Part shown: piece after piece, positions 26,756 to 34,709 of the stretch
How positions within the stretch are numbered: the first letter of the stretch is position 1
Layout of the letters: every line of letters starts with the position of its first letter
NCBI GenBank assembly: GCA_007130865.1
Contig: SLRR01000060.1
Location: forward strand, 1 to 60,701
Reading direction: 5' to 3'
DNA length: 60,701 bases
Source: Spirochaeta sp.
Lineage (GTDB): Bacteria > Spirochaetota > Spirochaetia > DSM-27196 > Alkalispirochaetaceae
Notes under the pieces: model-generated
Databases searched by the model: none
Seen by the model: only the letters and a program-made list of their open reading frames with translations
Told to the model about the DNA's origin: nothing
Made by a program: the position numbers and the translations under genes

Positions 26756-26781
26756 CCGCGATCCAACAGGCAGGATCGCGG
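26756..26781. other. Intergenic hairpin between convergent genes
   Basis: CCGCGATCC (26756-26764) pairs with GGATCGCGG (26773-26781) over 9 bp with an 8-nt loop, between the tatD-family and rlmB stops. No T-tract follows on either strand; it may stall polymerase or protect 3' ends. Confidence 0.5.
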
Positions 26782-26802
26782 TCTCACCAGTAGATCCGGG
26801 CC

Positions 26803-27549
26803 CTACGCAGGCGCGCGTCCACGATACCACTCATACAGAACTATTCCCGTTGCAACAGATACGTTGAAGGAGTCGACGGTGGAGTTTTCCGGGCGCCTGT
26901 CCGGTATCGTTACCGTAACGTCCGCCAACCGCGAGATGCCGGGAGAAACGCCTTTTCCTTCGGCTCCCAGGACAATCACAGCCGCATCATCAAAGGCAAC
27001 CTCCGGCAATGGTGTGCCGCCGGTATCAGCGACATATATCCACCAGCCGTGTCGTCGGCAATCGCGCAGCGCCGACGCCAGGTTGGAGACGATGGCAGTG
27101 GTAACGTCCACGGCGGCTCCAGCGGAACTCCGCTGAATCCCCTCTCCGGAGTGCACGCTCCGGCGAGCGGGGATAATCACCAGGGGCACGCCGAAAAGGT
27201 GAGCCGATCGGAGGATCGCTCCCACGTTCTGCGGGTCCGTGATATGGTCCAGGGCTAGAATCGGGCCGTTCCGGCCGGGTTTGTTCTTATCGAGCCAATC
27301 GCCGAGTACAACCTGACTCCGCTTTTCCTCTCCGGAGCCGGTATGCAGTTCCAGCGCCGCTCCGCGGACCGACGTCCCTGCTTTTCTCCGGAGCCAGTCA
27401 GCTTTTACATTCCGGACCTCTACCCCCGCGCTATGGGCCAACCGCCTCAACTCCGCAGTCCGACGATTATCGTCACAGAGATACAGTACACCCGACGCTC
27501 CGCGGTTCAAACTGGCCAGAATAGCGTGACGACTGGTCAACCAGGACAT
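26803..27549 (-). CDS. rlmB: TrmH/SpoU-family RNA 2'-O-methyltransferase (RlmB-like)
   Basis: 248 aa. An N-terminal substrate-binding domain (1-75) is followed by the SPOUT fold. Motif 1 is in DPQNVGAILRSA, motif 2 in VLGAEGKGVS and motif 3 in STVDSFNVSVATGIVLYEW. Members methylate the ribose of 23S rRNA G2251 or related positions using SAM. The length is normal and the start follows the Ca-motif gene by 8 nt. Whether the target is rRNA or tRNA cannot be told from sequence. Confidence 0.92.
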   Translation of the reverse strand: MSWLTSRHAILASLNRGASGVLYLCDDNRRTAELRRLAHSAGVEVRNVKADWLRRKAGTSVRGAALELHTGSGEEKRSQVVLGDWLDKNKPGRNGPILALDHITDPQNVGAILRSAHLFGVPLVIIPARRSVHSGEGIQRSSAGAAVDVTTAIVSNLASALRDCRRHGWWIYVADTGGTPLPEVAFDDAAVIVLGAEGKGVSPGISRLADVTVTIPDRRPENSTVDSFNVSVATGIVLYEWYRGRAPA

Positions 27550-27556
27550 CGTATCG

Positions 27557-27997
27557 TCAGGAATCGCCGAACTCCCTGGTAAAATCTACGACGCCGTCGT
27601 GGTTCGTGTCCCGCTCGTACCCTTGAACCCGGACACCATCGTGCATGTAGATCCAGAGATCGATCCGACCGTCATAGTTGGTATCGATTTCCTGCCTTGA
27701 GAGTACGCCGTTACGGTAGTAATAGAAGTTATCCATCGTACCGTCGTTGTTATGATCAACAGCCTCGAGTTTCTTTCTACCCTGGTCGTCCAGTTTCAGC
27801 GCGTAATCGGTACTACCGTCACCATTTGTGTCCCCGGTAATCCATGGCTCGTGATAATCCTCAACTGAGAGGATGCGCTCCTCACCGTCGTTCTGGTTCA
27901 ACCGGTGGCGCTCTTCCGTCTGAGCCGTGGCAACAGTAAGAACCAGAGTGCTGAGCAAGATAGACTTAACCAGAATCGTCCTGCGGATCGTTTTCAC
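27557..27997 (-). CDS. Secreted protein with four DxNxDGxxD calcium-type motifs
   Basis: 146 aa from GTG 27997 (GAGGGGGA 5 nt upstream). A signal peptide (about 1-26) precedes four EF-hand-like loops at regular intervals: DTNGDGSTD, DHNNDGTMD, DTNYDGRID and DTNHDGVVD. The motif matches dockerin- or thrombospondin-type 3-like calcium loops, so calcium binding outside the cytoplasm is likely. No further domain is visible. The gene precedes rlmB by 7 nt and its leader is unusually GC-rich and hairpin-forming (28050-28130). Confidence 0.8.
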   Translation of the reverse strand: MKTIRRTILVKSILLSTLVLTVATAQTEERHRLNQNDGEERILSVEDYHEPWITGDTNGDGSTDYALKLDDQGRKKLEAVDHNNDGTMDNFYYYRNGVLSRQEIDTNYDGRIDLWIYMHDGVRVQGYERDTNHDGVVDFTREFGDS

Positions 27998-28049
27998 GTG
28001 TCCCCCTCGGTCTGTTTATCGGATTCTTTTGAGTTTTCCTTACCTTGTA

Positions 28050-28130
28050 ACCGAGGGGCGGGGACGCCGAGGGAGGTGTCCCCGATGGACACCGGGGGAG
28101 GCGCCGGGCCGTTGGCGAAACAACGGGGCC
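28050..28130 (-). other. GC-rich structured leader of the calcium-motif gene
   Basis: Two strong hairpins: GGTGTCC (28076) with GGACACC (ending 28092), and CCGGGCC.GTTG with CAAC.GGGGCCCGG (about 28104-28133). A third possible helix pairs CCCTCGG with CCGAGGG near the start codon. On the minus strand this lies between the DUF4168 terminator and GTG 27997. I could not match it to a known riboswitch. Confidence 0.5.
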
Positions 28131-28181
28131 CGGTAAAAAAAGAAAGGCTCCCGGCAGACGATTAGGTCCCCGGGAGCCTTT
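28131..28181 (-). terminator. Rho-independent terminator of the DUF4168 gene
   Basis: On the minus strand AAAGGCTCCCGG (28181-28170) pairs perfectly with CCGGGAGCCTTT (28154-28143) over 12 bp, followed by CTTTTTTTACC. It lies 56 nt after the DUF4168 stop. Confidence 0.85.
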
Positions 28182-28236
28182 CAGCCATTTCCTGGTGTTG
28201 TCGACAATCCTGGTTATCGACAGGATTCTGCGTACG

Positions 28237-28713
28237 TTACATAAGCTGCTGTATGCGCTGCCAGAGTTCTTCGTCCTGCTGAATCGCCATCACGATCGCG
28301 TTGAAACGTTCCACTTCCATGCCGGCGTCCTCGACGATCGTGGCCATCTCCATCTGCAGATCCTGCTGAACCTCGGAAAGTTCCTGCACGACCATCTGGT
28401 AATCCTGCATCTCACTCTCGTTTGCGTCGGCCGGCATGTCGCCGGTGGTATTTACAGTCTCATGAATTTCGTTGAACCGTTCTTCACCGAGAGCGGAATC
28501 CTGTACGATCACCTGCATGTCTTCCTGCACCTGCTGTTGAGCATCCTGGATTGACTGGAGCGCCACCGCGAACTGCTGCAGTTCCGCGTCACTCACATCC
28601 TGCGCAGGCTCCGGCGGCTGGCCGGTCTGGGCACTTACGAGCCCCACCCCGGCAAACGCAAAGATAACGGCGAGCATCAAAACTCCGGCGCCTGAAATGT
28701 TCTTCTTTCTCAT
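28237..28713 (-). CDS. Secreted DUF4168-domain protein
   Basis: 158 aa with a signal peptide (1-28, ending SAQTG) and a helical, Gln/Glu-rich mature part. Two halves repeat the pattern VQEDMQVIVQDSALGEERFNEI and LQMEMATIVEDAGMEVERFNAI, the DUF4168 signature of an alpha-helical periplasmic domain. Function is unknown. AAAGGAG lies 5 nt before the ATG. It is monocistronic, with its own terminator, and divergent from the YD-repeat gene. Confidence 0.85.
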   Translation of the reverse strand: MRKKNISGAGVLMLAVIFAFAGVGLVSAQTGQPPEPAQDVSDAELQQFAVALQSIQDAQQQVQEDMQVIVQDSALGEERFNEIHETVNTTGDMPADANESEMQDYQMVVQELSEVQQDLQMEMATIVEDAGMEVERFNAIVMAIQQDEELWQRIQQLM

Positions 28714-28871
28714 ACTGTACTCCTTTGACCCTGAGTTCTCGTCGGCGAGAACGTCCTGTTTATAACGGGAAAGCTAACAGTCCCGTTTCAAGACATGCGC
28801 CAACGAGTATCAAGATTGTGTCAAGAACCGTGCCTTGTTTTGCGACTGGACTGCCCTGAACGGTGCTCTGC

Positions 28872-28880
28872 TGTTATTAT
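28872..28880 (+). promoter_or_regulatory. Extended -10 promoter of the YD-repeat gene
   Basis: TGTTATTAT is an extended -10 (TGn plus TATTAT at 28875-28880). Eight bases separate it from ATG 28889, so the leader would be one or two nt. No clear -35. Confidence 0.4.
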
Positions 28881-28888
28881 GGACGGGT

Positions 28889-29887
28889 ATGGGAAAAATC
28901 GTCATCCGTACTCCGTCGGCCGGCGTGCTTGCAGTCTTTATTACGGTCCTCCTGCACGTCCCGGTCAGTTCACTGGAACCCTCGGACAATCTACCGGAAT
29001 GGGTACCCCGTGGCCCTGTACTGGAAGTAAAGGAATACCGGGTCCCGGACCCGAACGTACCCGATGTCCGCCGCCCTGTCCAGAATGCACGGTTTTCCGA
29101 ATCCGGCCGTATCGAGAAACTTGTCCGGTACGTGCCTGATCATCGACGTCCGGTGACGCAACGATTCTCCTATGACGCCGAAGACCGGCTGGAATCATGG
29201 TTCGCCCAGGATGAACAGGGAGCGATGCTCTGGGGTTATCGGTTCCGCTATACCAGTGAAGGCGATCTGATGCAGGAAACTGAGTTTGACCGCGAGGGTG
29301 ACGTTGCGGGCCACCGGGCGTTCTTATACTACCGGGACAACGGCGAGGTACGAGTCGAGGAGTCCGCGTACGACAGCCGGGGAGAGGTTCTCTGGTGGAT
29401 GCAGCGGATCCGAGACACCGGTTTCGGCGGCGAGGAGTGGTCGGTCTACTACCCGGACGGACGGGTTATCACCGAGGGCGTCAGGAAATTCGACCATCTG
29501 GACCGGCTGGTTCACGAGGAAGAGATCGACCGGACCACGAACGAACGTACGATCACTACCTACGAGTACGACACCGGCGACCGGCCGATACGGGTTGAAC
29601 ACAGAGACAGCACCGGTTCGGTCACACGGTCTGAGGAGTACCAGTACGACGAAAACGGGAACCCTGTGCTGCACCGTATCACAACTGATTCCGAGGAACG
29701 CCGTATAGTGCGACGTTACCAGTACGAGTACGATCGGTACGGTAACTGGACGCGGCGCGAAAGCTGGTACATGGTTACCGAGGAAACGCGGTTGCGGTCG
29801 ATCGACCAGGATGTACGGGTCAGGGAGTTTACCTACCGGGAATTGTCCGGTAACGGAGGTAGCTATGGCACATATTCTGGTGGTTGA
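28889..29887 (+). CDS. Secreted YD/RHS-like repeat protein
   Basis: 332 aa from ATG 28889. A signal peptide (about 1-28) is followed by short beta-hairpin repeats with the YD/RHS flavour: FSYDAEDRLESW, YEYDTGDRPI and YQYDENGNPVLHR, plus FDREGDVAG and YDSRGEVLW. Such repeats form beta-sheet sugar-binding or shell structures. It is far shorter than true RHS toxins and has no cargo domain. Its 3' end overlaps the response-regulator gene by 23 nt, so all three genes are probably cotranscribed and the protein may feed the sensor kinase. Confidence 0.7.
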   Translation: MGKIVIRTPSAGVLAVFITVLLHVPVSSLEPSDNLPEWVPRGPVLEVKEYRVPDPNVPDVRRPVQNARFSESGRIEKLVRYVPDHRRPVTQRFSYDAEDRLESWFAQDEQGAMLWGYRFRYTSEGDLMQETEFDREGDVAGHRAFLYYRDNGEVRVEESAYDSRGEVLWWMQRIRDTGFGGEEWSVYYPDGRVITEGVRKFDHLDRLVHEEEIDRTTNERTITTYEYDTGDRPIRVEHRDSTGSVTRSEEYQYDENGNPVLHRITTDSEERRIVRRYQYEYDRYGNWTRRESWYMVTEETRLRSIDQDVRVREFTYRELSGNGGSYGTYSGG

Positions 29888-30554
29888 GGATAACGCTCAC
29901 ATTCGTGAAGCTGTTTCGCAGTACCTCCGGCTTGACGGCCATACAGTAACGGAGTTTGAAGGCGCCACCGGGGTGATGGAGGCGGTCGGATTGCACCAGA
30001 TCGATCTGGCGATCCTGGACATTATGCTCCCCGACGGTGACGGTTTCATGCTGGCCCGGCGAATCCGGGAACGAAGCGACGTACCGCTCATGTTCCTTTC
30101 AGCGCGGGACGCAGAGTCGGATCGGATCACCGGGTTTGAGCTCGGCGCGGATGACTACGTCGTAAAGCCCTTCTCAAACAAGGAACTCGTTCTGAGAGTT
30201 CGCGCACTGCTGCGCCGGGAGGGAGCGCTTGATGATGCGCAGGAGAACCATCGTCGCTGGTCCCACGGGGATTCTACTTTGGAACTGGACCGGGAAACGC
30301 GGTATGCCCTGGTGGACGGCGAACCTCTGTCTCTGACCTCGGGAGAGTGGGAGATTCTCTGGTACTGTGCCGTCCGAGCACCACGGGTAGTGTCTCGGGA
30401 AGCGATCCTGTCCAACTGCCTGGGACATGTCCACAACGGATCGGAACGTACCGTGGATACCCATATGTCCAACTTGAGGAACAAGCTCGCCGCTTCGGAC
30501 TGGTTCGAGACGGTCCGCGGATACGGGTATCGGTTCACCGGGGAGCCTGCTTGA
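29865..30554 (+). CDS. OmpR-family response regulator
   Basis: 229 aa from ATG 29865 with GGAGG 5 nt upstream; upstream starts lack this. The receiver domain (about 1-118) has acidic residues E8/D9, phospho-acceptor D52 (LAILDIMLPDGDG) and the VKPF lysine. A winged-helix trans_reg_C domain (about 130-225) ends in FETVRGYGYRFTGE. It would bind DNA as a dimer. The stop overlaps the kinase TTG start by four bases, forming a two-component pair. Confidence 0.95.
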   Translation: MAHILVVEDNAHIREAVSQYLRLDGHTVTEFEGATGVMEAVGLHQIDLAILDIMLPDGDGFMLARRIRERSDVPLMFLSARDAESDRITGFELGADDYVVKPFSNKELVLRVRALLRREGALDDAQENHRRWSHGDSTLELDRETRYALVDGEPLSLTSGEWEILWYCAVRAPRVVSREAILSNCLGHVHNGSERTVDTHMSNLRNKLAASDWFETVRGYGYRFTGEPA

Positions 30555-31900
30555 AAACACTTTTCGGTCGCACGCTGCTGGGGATCTCCTCCTCCCTGGT
30601 GCTGCTCAGCGCGATCATGGGGATCCTGCTGTACCTGGGACTCCAGCGGTCTGTAGCGGTCTGGAACGTAAACCGTACACGCCATCTTCAATCGACGTTT
30701 TCCCAGCAGATACTCCGGGTAAGCCGCCAGGAGGGAACGCTCACGGAGGAGCGACTTGCCACCGCGTTGAATCACTTTCTCGCTCCCGGTGTATCCACGG
30801 TGATCATGACACCGGAAAGGACCCCGGTGTTCGTCTACGAGAACGGGACGCGTCTGGACGTAACCGACGGCGAACGGGTTGACCCGATACTTGATGAACT
30901 GGGACAGATCCGTAATCCCGCCCTGGCGGTTTTCGACCAGGACCAGCTGATCGCCTACGTATCGGTGGACACGCTCGGTTTCCGAAGTGATCTGTCCAAC
31001 AGGATGTTCATTAACTCGATCCTCGTCTCAATCGGCACCGCGATAGTACTCTCTCTTGTTCTGGCGCTGCTGGTGGCGTTCGTGATATCCCGGCGCCTCA
31101 CTCGCCATGCGAGGTCTCTGGCGGTGGGACTCACCGATCTCGCCCGGGGCAATCGGTCGGTCACGTTCCCGCAGAGCGGCGCCGAGGAGCTGCAGACGAT
31201 CGCCGACGCGGCCCTGGCGTTACAGGGCCAGCTGTCGCGGGGTGAGCGATTGCGCAAGCAGTGGATGCAGGATATCGCGCACGATCTGCGTACACCCGTA
31301 ACTGCGTTAAGCTCCCAACTGGAGGGGATGATCGAAGGTGTGCTGGATCCGACCCCGGACAGGCTGCGATCGGTTCACCGTGAACTGCAGCGCGTGGAAG
31401 AGCTGGTAAGAAACCTCCGCGAGCTGAGCCGCGTGGAATCGGCGGAACTGCCCCTGGAACGTCGATCATTGCGTCTCGACCGGGTGGTCGAGACTGCGAT
31501 AGACCGGATGCTCCACCGCCACGACGCGGCCGACACCACCTGGAACGTCGACGTCAAGCCGATGACTTGTTTCGGCGATGAGTCTCTTCTCCTGCGGTCG
31601 ATCACAAACGTATTGGAAAACGCCCTTGTTCACGGAGAGCCCGGTGGTCCGGTAGACGTGACCATGGAAAGAAACCGCGGAGTTGTCCGGATTACCGTCA
31701 CCAACCACGGTCGAATACGGGACGAGGATTTACCACACCTCTTTGATCGCCTCTACCGGGGAGACCGGGGGCGTTCCAGCCCTGGTTCGGGTCTGGGCCT
31801 GGCGATCAGCCAGGCGATACTGTACCGTCACGATGGAATCATCTCGATATCCCAGGATGGAGATCGTGTCCGGGTCGTGGTGGAACTCCCCGGAGATTAG
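30551..31900 (+). CDS. Membrane sensor histidine kinase (BaeS-like)
   Basis: 449 aa from TTG 30551 (TTGA overlap with the regulator). Two membrane helices (about 8-30 and 155-180) flank a periplasmic sensor of about 125 residues. A HAMP region follows, then the H-box with H244 (DIAHDLRTP), the N-box (NVLENALVHGE) and the G2 box (SGLGLAISQAI). It autophosphorylates and passes phosphate to the upstream regulator. The periplasmic domain is unrecognised; the linked secreted YD-repeat protein is a candidate modulator. Confidence 0.93.
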   Translation: MKTLFGRTLLGISSSLVLLSAIMGILLYLGLQRSVAVWNVNRTRHLQSTFSQQILRVSRQEGTLTEERLATALNHFLAPGVSTVIMTPERTPVFVYENGTRLDVTDGERVDPILDELGQIRNPALAVFDQDQLIAYVSVDTLGFRSDLSNRMFINSILVSIGTAIVLSLVLALLVAFVISRRLTRHARSLAVGLTDLARGNRSVTFPQSGAEELQTIADAALALQGQLSRGERLRKQWMQDIAHDLRTPVTALSSQLEGMIEGVLDPTPDRLRSVHRELQRVEELVRNLRELSRVESAELPLERRSLRLDRVVETAIDRMLHRHDAADTTWNVDVKPMTCFGDESLLLRSITNVLENALVHGEPGGPVDVTMERNRGVVRITVTNHGRIRDEDLPHLFDRLYRGDRGRSSPGSGLGLAISQAILYRHDGIISISQDGDRVRVVVELPGD

Positions 31901-31912
31901 ATACCCCGAAGA

Positions 31913-32848
31913 TCAACTCTCCAGCGGGCGCAACCCTGCCTCGATCGCGGCGCGACGGGACTCCAGGAACGGTGGGAGCGCCAGCTTACGTCCGAGCGAG
32001 CCCGCCTCCTCATCCACCGCAAATCCGGGACCGTCCGTGGCAAGTTCAAAGAGAATCCCCCGAGAGATCCGAAAGTACAACGACTTGAAATAGAAGCGAT
32101 CCACCACTCCGGAATTGGAAACACCCATGGATTCCAGACGGTCAAGCCATTCCCCCTGCTCTCCGGAATCGTGCAACCGAAACGCCACATGGTGAACGCC
32201 ACCCCGTCCCTGGTATCCACGAGGTGCGTCCGGTGCAAGGCGTATCCGAACTTCTCGTCCGGGACCACCCCCGTCCATGCTGAACACGGGCCCATCGTCG
32301 GCGTCACGCCTGGTCATGTTGAGCAGCTGCGTGAGCACCGGTTCAACCTGCTCCACTTGCCGCACCGTCAGTTCCACACTGTGGAATCCCCGCAGGGCGT
32401 TATCCGAGGAAACTCCTGCGGCGTCCCACGGTTCATCCTCCAACGGCTCCCGATCGTCCGCAACCAGTCCGAGGGCCTGTCCTTCATGATCGGAAAACAG
32501 AATCGTGGGAAGGTCAAAGAGTCGGTCCACCCGCTCGTGGGGAACATCCTGTTCACGGAACCGCTCTTCCCAGAAATCGAGCGCATTCCGGTCCAGCACG
32601 CGAAAGAACGTCCGCGAGATCGTATCGACCCCGGGACGATTCGGACCGGCCTGGGGCCAGTCAAAGAATGTAATATCCGTCCCGGGCGAGCCGTTCCGGT
32701 CGGCGTAAAAGAGGTGATACGCGCCGACATCGTCCTGGTTGACAGTCTTCTTGACGAGACGCAGACCGAGCACTTCGGTATAGAATGACAGGTTCTTCCG
32801 GGTATCACCGGTTATTGCCGTCACGTGGTGCAATCCATGCAGGTTCAT
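31913..32848 (-). CDS. VOC/glyoxalase-superfamily ring-cleaving dioxygenase (MhqO-like)
   Basis: 311 aa made of two VOC modules (about 5-150 and 160-305). Metal-ligand positions are visible in GLHHVTAITGD, GGVHHVAFRLHD and ILFELATDGPGF. Members such as Bacillus MhqO/MhqE open quinol or hydroquinone rings, or detoxify quinones. The start has GAGGA 7 nt upstream. Its promoter carries a palindrome at the transcription start, consistent with a quinone-sensing repressor, and the gene is convergent with the kinase by 12 bp. Confidence 0.9.
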   Translation of the reverse strand: MNLHGLHHVTAITGDTRKNLSFYTEVLGLRLVKKTVNQDDVGAYHLFYADRNGSPGTDITFFDWPQAGPNRPGVDTISRTFFRVLDRNALDFWEERFREQDVPHERVDRLFDLPTILFSDHEGQALGLVADDREPLEDEPWDAAGVSSDNALRGFHSVELTVRQVEQVEPVLTQLLNMTRRDADDGPVFSMDGGGPGREVRIRLAPDAPRGYQGRGGVHHVAFRLHDSGEQGEWLDRLESMGVSNSGVVDRFYFKSLYFRISRGILFELATDGPGFAVDEEAGSLGRKLALPPFLESRRAAIEAGLRPLES

Positions 32849-32874
32849 AATAAATCCTCACCTTCAACGGGTTC

Positions 32875-32888
32875 GTTTAATGTTAAAC
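32875..32888. promoter_or_regulatory. Palindromic operator at the dioxygenase promoter
   Basis: GTTTAA (32875-32880) and TTAAAC (32883-32888) form a 6-2-6 palindrome directly downstream of the -10, so bound repressor would block initiation. This is the size and placement of MarR- or TetR-type sites. Confidence 0.55.
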
Positions 32889-32889
32889 C

Positions 32890-32918
32890 AATATAAAAAC
32901 AAACGACTCGGAAGGCAA
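32890..32918 (-). promoter_or_regulatory. Promoter of the VOC dioxygenase gene
   Basis: TTGCCT (32913-32918), 17-bp spacer, TATATT (32890-32895); leader about 35 nt. The palindrome at 32875-32888 overlaps the predicted start site. Confidence 0.55.
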
Positions 32919-33013
32919 ATTACGAAGGACAACACCGGTATTTAGGAGGAAATTGCGAAAAACGGTTGAAAAAGAAGGGGCGGTTGTCGGACACTGCCTA
33001 GAAGGAGATTCCC

Positions 33014-34687
33014 GTGCAATCAGACGCGTATACGATGGCTCTCGACTTTGTCGACGACCCGGTGGTGATCCTCGAGCATTCGGGCGACAGTTTCCTGTGC
33101 CGATACGCGAACCGTTCCGCCCGGGCGTGTTTTGATCCGCATCGCCGCAACACCGAGAGCCCCGGCCACGACCTTACCCTGGAACAGCTTATCTCCGAGG
33201 ACGAGCCGCGCCGGATCATAAAAGGCATCCTGGAACGAGCCCTTGCCGGAGACGTCGTGGCGGAGGAGCTGAACTGTCCCCTGGCGGGTCCAAACGGTAC
33301 GGTGCTCTTCAGAGCCCGCCTGGCCGCGGAGGAGAGAATCATCCTCACGGGGAAACTTTCCGCCGACCAATACATGCGTCGCGACACGGAGACCCCGGAC
33401 TATCACGATGCCACCACGGGGCTTCCCAACCGGCACGCATTACGAGAGATCGCCGGTAAGGAGCTTGCCCGGGCTCAGCGCGAATCGGAACCGATGGCGC
33501 TGCTCTTCGTGATGCTGCACAACTTCAAGGAGATCAACCAGCATCACGGTCATCACGTGGGAGACCTTCTCCTGGAGAACACGGGGGTTCGCGCCCGGGA
33601 GGTAATCCGGCGCAGCGATTACGTGTTCCGCTGGGAGGGGACCAACCTGGTAGTCCTGCTGCCGCACCTGGCAACCTCTCTCGATGTCGCGATCGTAGCG
33701 GAAAAGCTCTTTGAAGAGATCACGCTGCCCTACCGTTTTCGAGAAATCAATATTGCTCCCGGGTGCCACATAGGTGTCGCACTCTATCCGGATGATGGAG
33801 AGACCTACGATGACCTGGTTAACTGTGCCAACTCCGCGGTAATCGAGGCGGAGCGGCGCAAGGCGCCTTTTCTGCTGTACGACTCAAAACTGCACGACCG
33901 CGCGGTGGACCGCCTCTCGATACGCAGTGGAATCCAGCGTGCCTTCGAGCGCGGCGAGTTCGAGGTATATTACCAGCCGATCCTGCACCCGGACGGCCGC
34001 ATCGCCGGAGCGGAAGCGTTAATGCGCTGGAACCACAGCGAGCGGGGACTGCTCTCTCCGGAGTCGTTCATCGAGATTGCCGAGGAAAGCCACCTGATCA
34101 CGCTCATAGACAAGGTCGCGCTTTTCTCGGTCTGTCGGACGCTCGCGGAATGGCACGACGTGCCGGAGATCTTCGTCTCGGTCAACATCAGCGCCCGGGA
34201 CCTAGCGAGCGACGAGCTTACCCAGGTGATGCAACAGGCTCTGGCCGACTATCATCTGGACGACGCCGGCAGAATCAAGCTCGAGATCACCGAGAGTCGC
34301 CTGATCGAGAGAAGTACCGTTTCTCATACCGTCGTGGCGGATCTGCAGGCTATGGGTATCGAGACATGGATCGATGACTTTGGTACGGGCCAGTCTTCAT
34401 TGACCTACCTGAAACACCTTCCGGTTACGACGGTGAAGATCGACCAGGAGTTTATCCGGGATATCAGTGGAAGCCCCGATGATCTTGCGTATTTTCGCAG
34501 TATCGTCGATACCGTTCGATCCCGGGGCAAGAGCGTCATCGTGGAGGGTATAGCCACGTCGGAGCAACACCAGATCGTAGCCAACCTTCCGGTCGCGTAC
34601 CTGCAGGGATTCTACTTCGCGGGACCGATGCGCGCGGAGGAATTCCGCCAACTGCTCGATTCAACGTCGGTGCTCCCCCTGCATTGA
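33014..34687 (+). CDS. c-di-GMP phosphodiesterase with degenerate GGDEF and active-looking EAL
   Basis: 557 aa from GTG 33014 (AAGGAG 6 nt upstream). A PAS-like N-terminus (about 5-110) precedes a GGDEF domain (about 125-290) whose signature is WEGTNL instead of GGDEF, so it cannot make c-di-GMP but may sense GTP. The EAL domain (about 300-550) keeps AEALMRW, the LEITES pair, WIDDFGTGQSS, VKIDQEF, VEGI and LQGFYFAGP, so hydrolysis to pGpG is expected. It is a soluble single-gene unit. Confidence 0.92.
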   Translation: MQSDAYTMALDFVDDPVVILEHSGDSFLCRYANRSARACFDPHRRNTESPGHDLTLEQLISEDEPRRIIKGILERALAGDVVAEELNCPLAGPNGTVLFRARLAAEERIILTGKLSADQYMRRDTETPDYHDATTGLPNRHALREIAGKELARAQRESEPMALLFVMLHNFKEINQHHGHHVGDLLLENTGVRAREVIRRSDYVFRWEGTNLVVLLPHLATSLDVAIVAEKLFEEITLPYRFREINIAPGCHIGVALYPDDGETYDDLVNCANSAVIEAERRKAPFLLYDSKLHDRAVDRLSIRSGIQRAFERGEFEVYYQPILHPDGRIAGAEALMRWNHSERGLLSPESFIEIAEESHLITLIDKVALFSVCRTLAEWHDVPEIFVSVNISARDLASDELTQVMQQALADYHLDDAGRIKLEITESRLIERSTVSHTVVADLQAMGIETWIDDFGTGQSSLTYLKHLPVTTVKIDQEFIRDISGSPDDLAYFRSIVDTVRSRGKSVIVEGIATSEQHQIVANLPVAYLQGFYFAGPMRAEEFRQLLDSTSVLPLH

Positions 34688-34709
34688 GGCGTTCGGCGTT
34701 CTGTGCGGA

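Noticed and set aside
28050-28135. Known riboswitch upstream of the calcium-motif gene
   Set aside because: Stems are strong but no conserved core of the c-di-GMP, TPP, SAM or cobalamin classes could be found.
32953-33135. 60-codon frame before the EAL gene, preceded by AGGAGG and starting with TTG
   Set aside because: It overlaps the well-supported GTG 33014 start by 120 nt in another frame, has no domain and ends inside the EAL gene.
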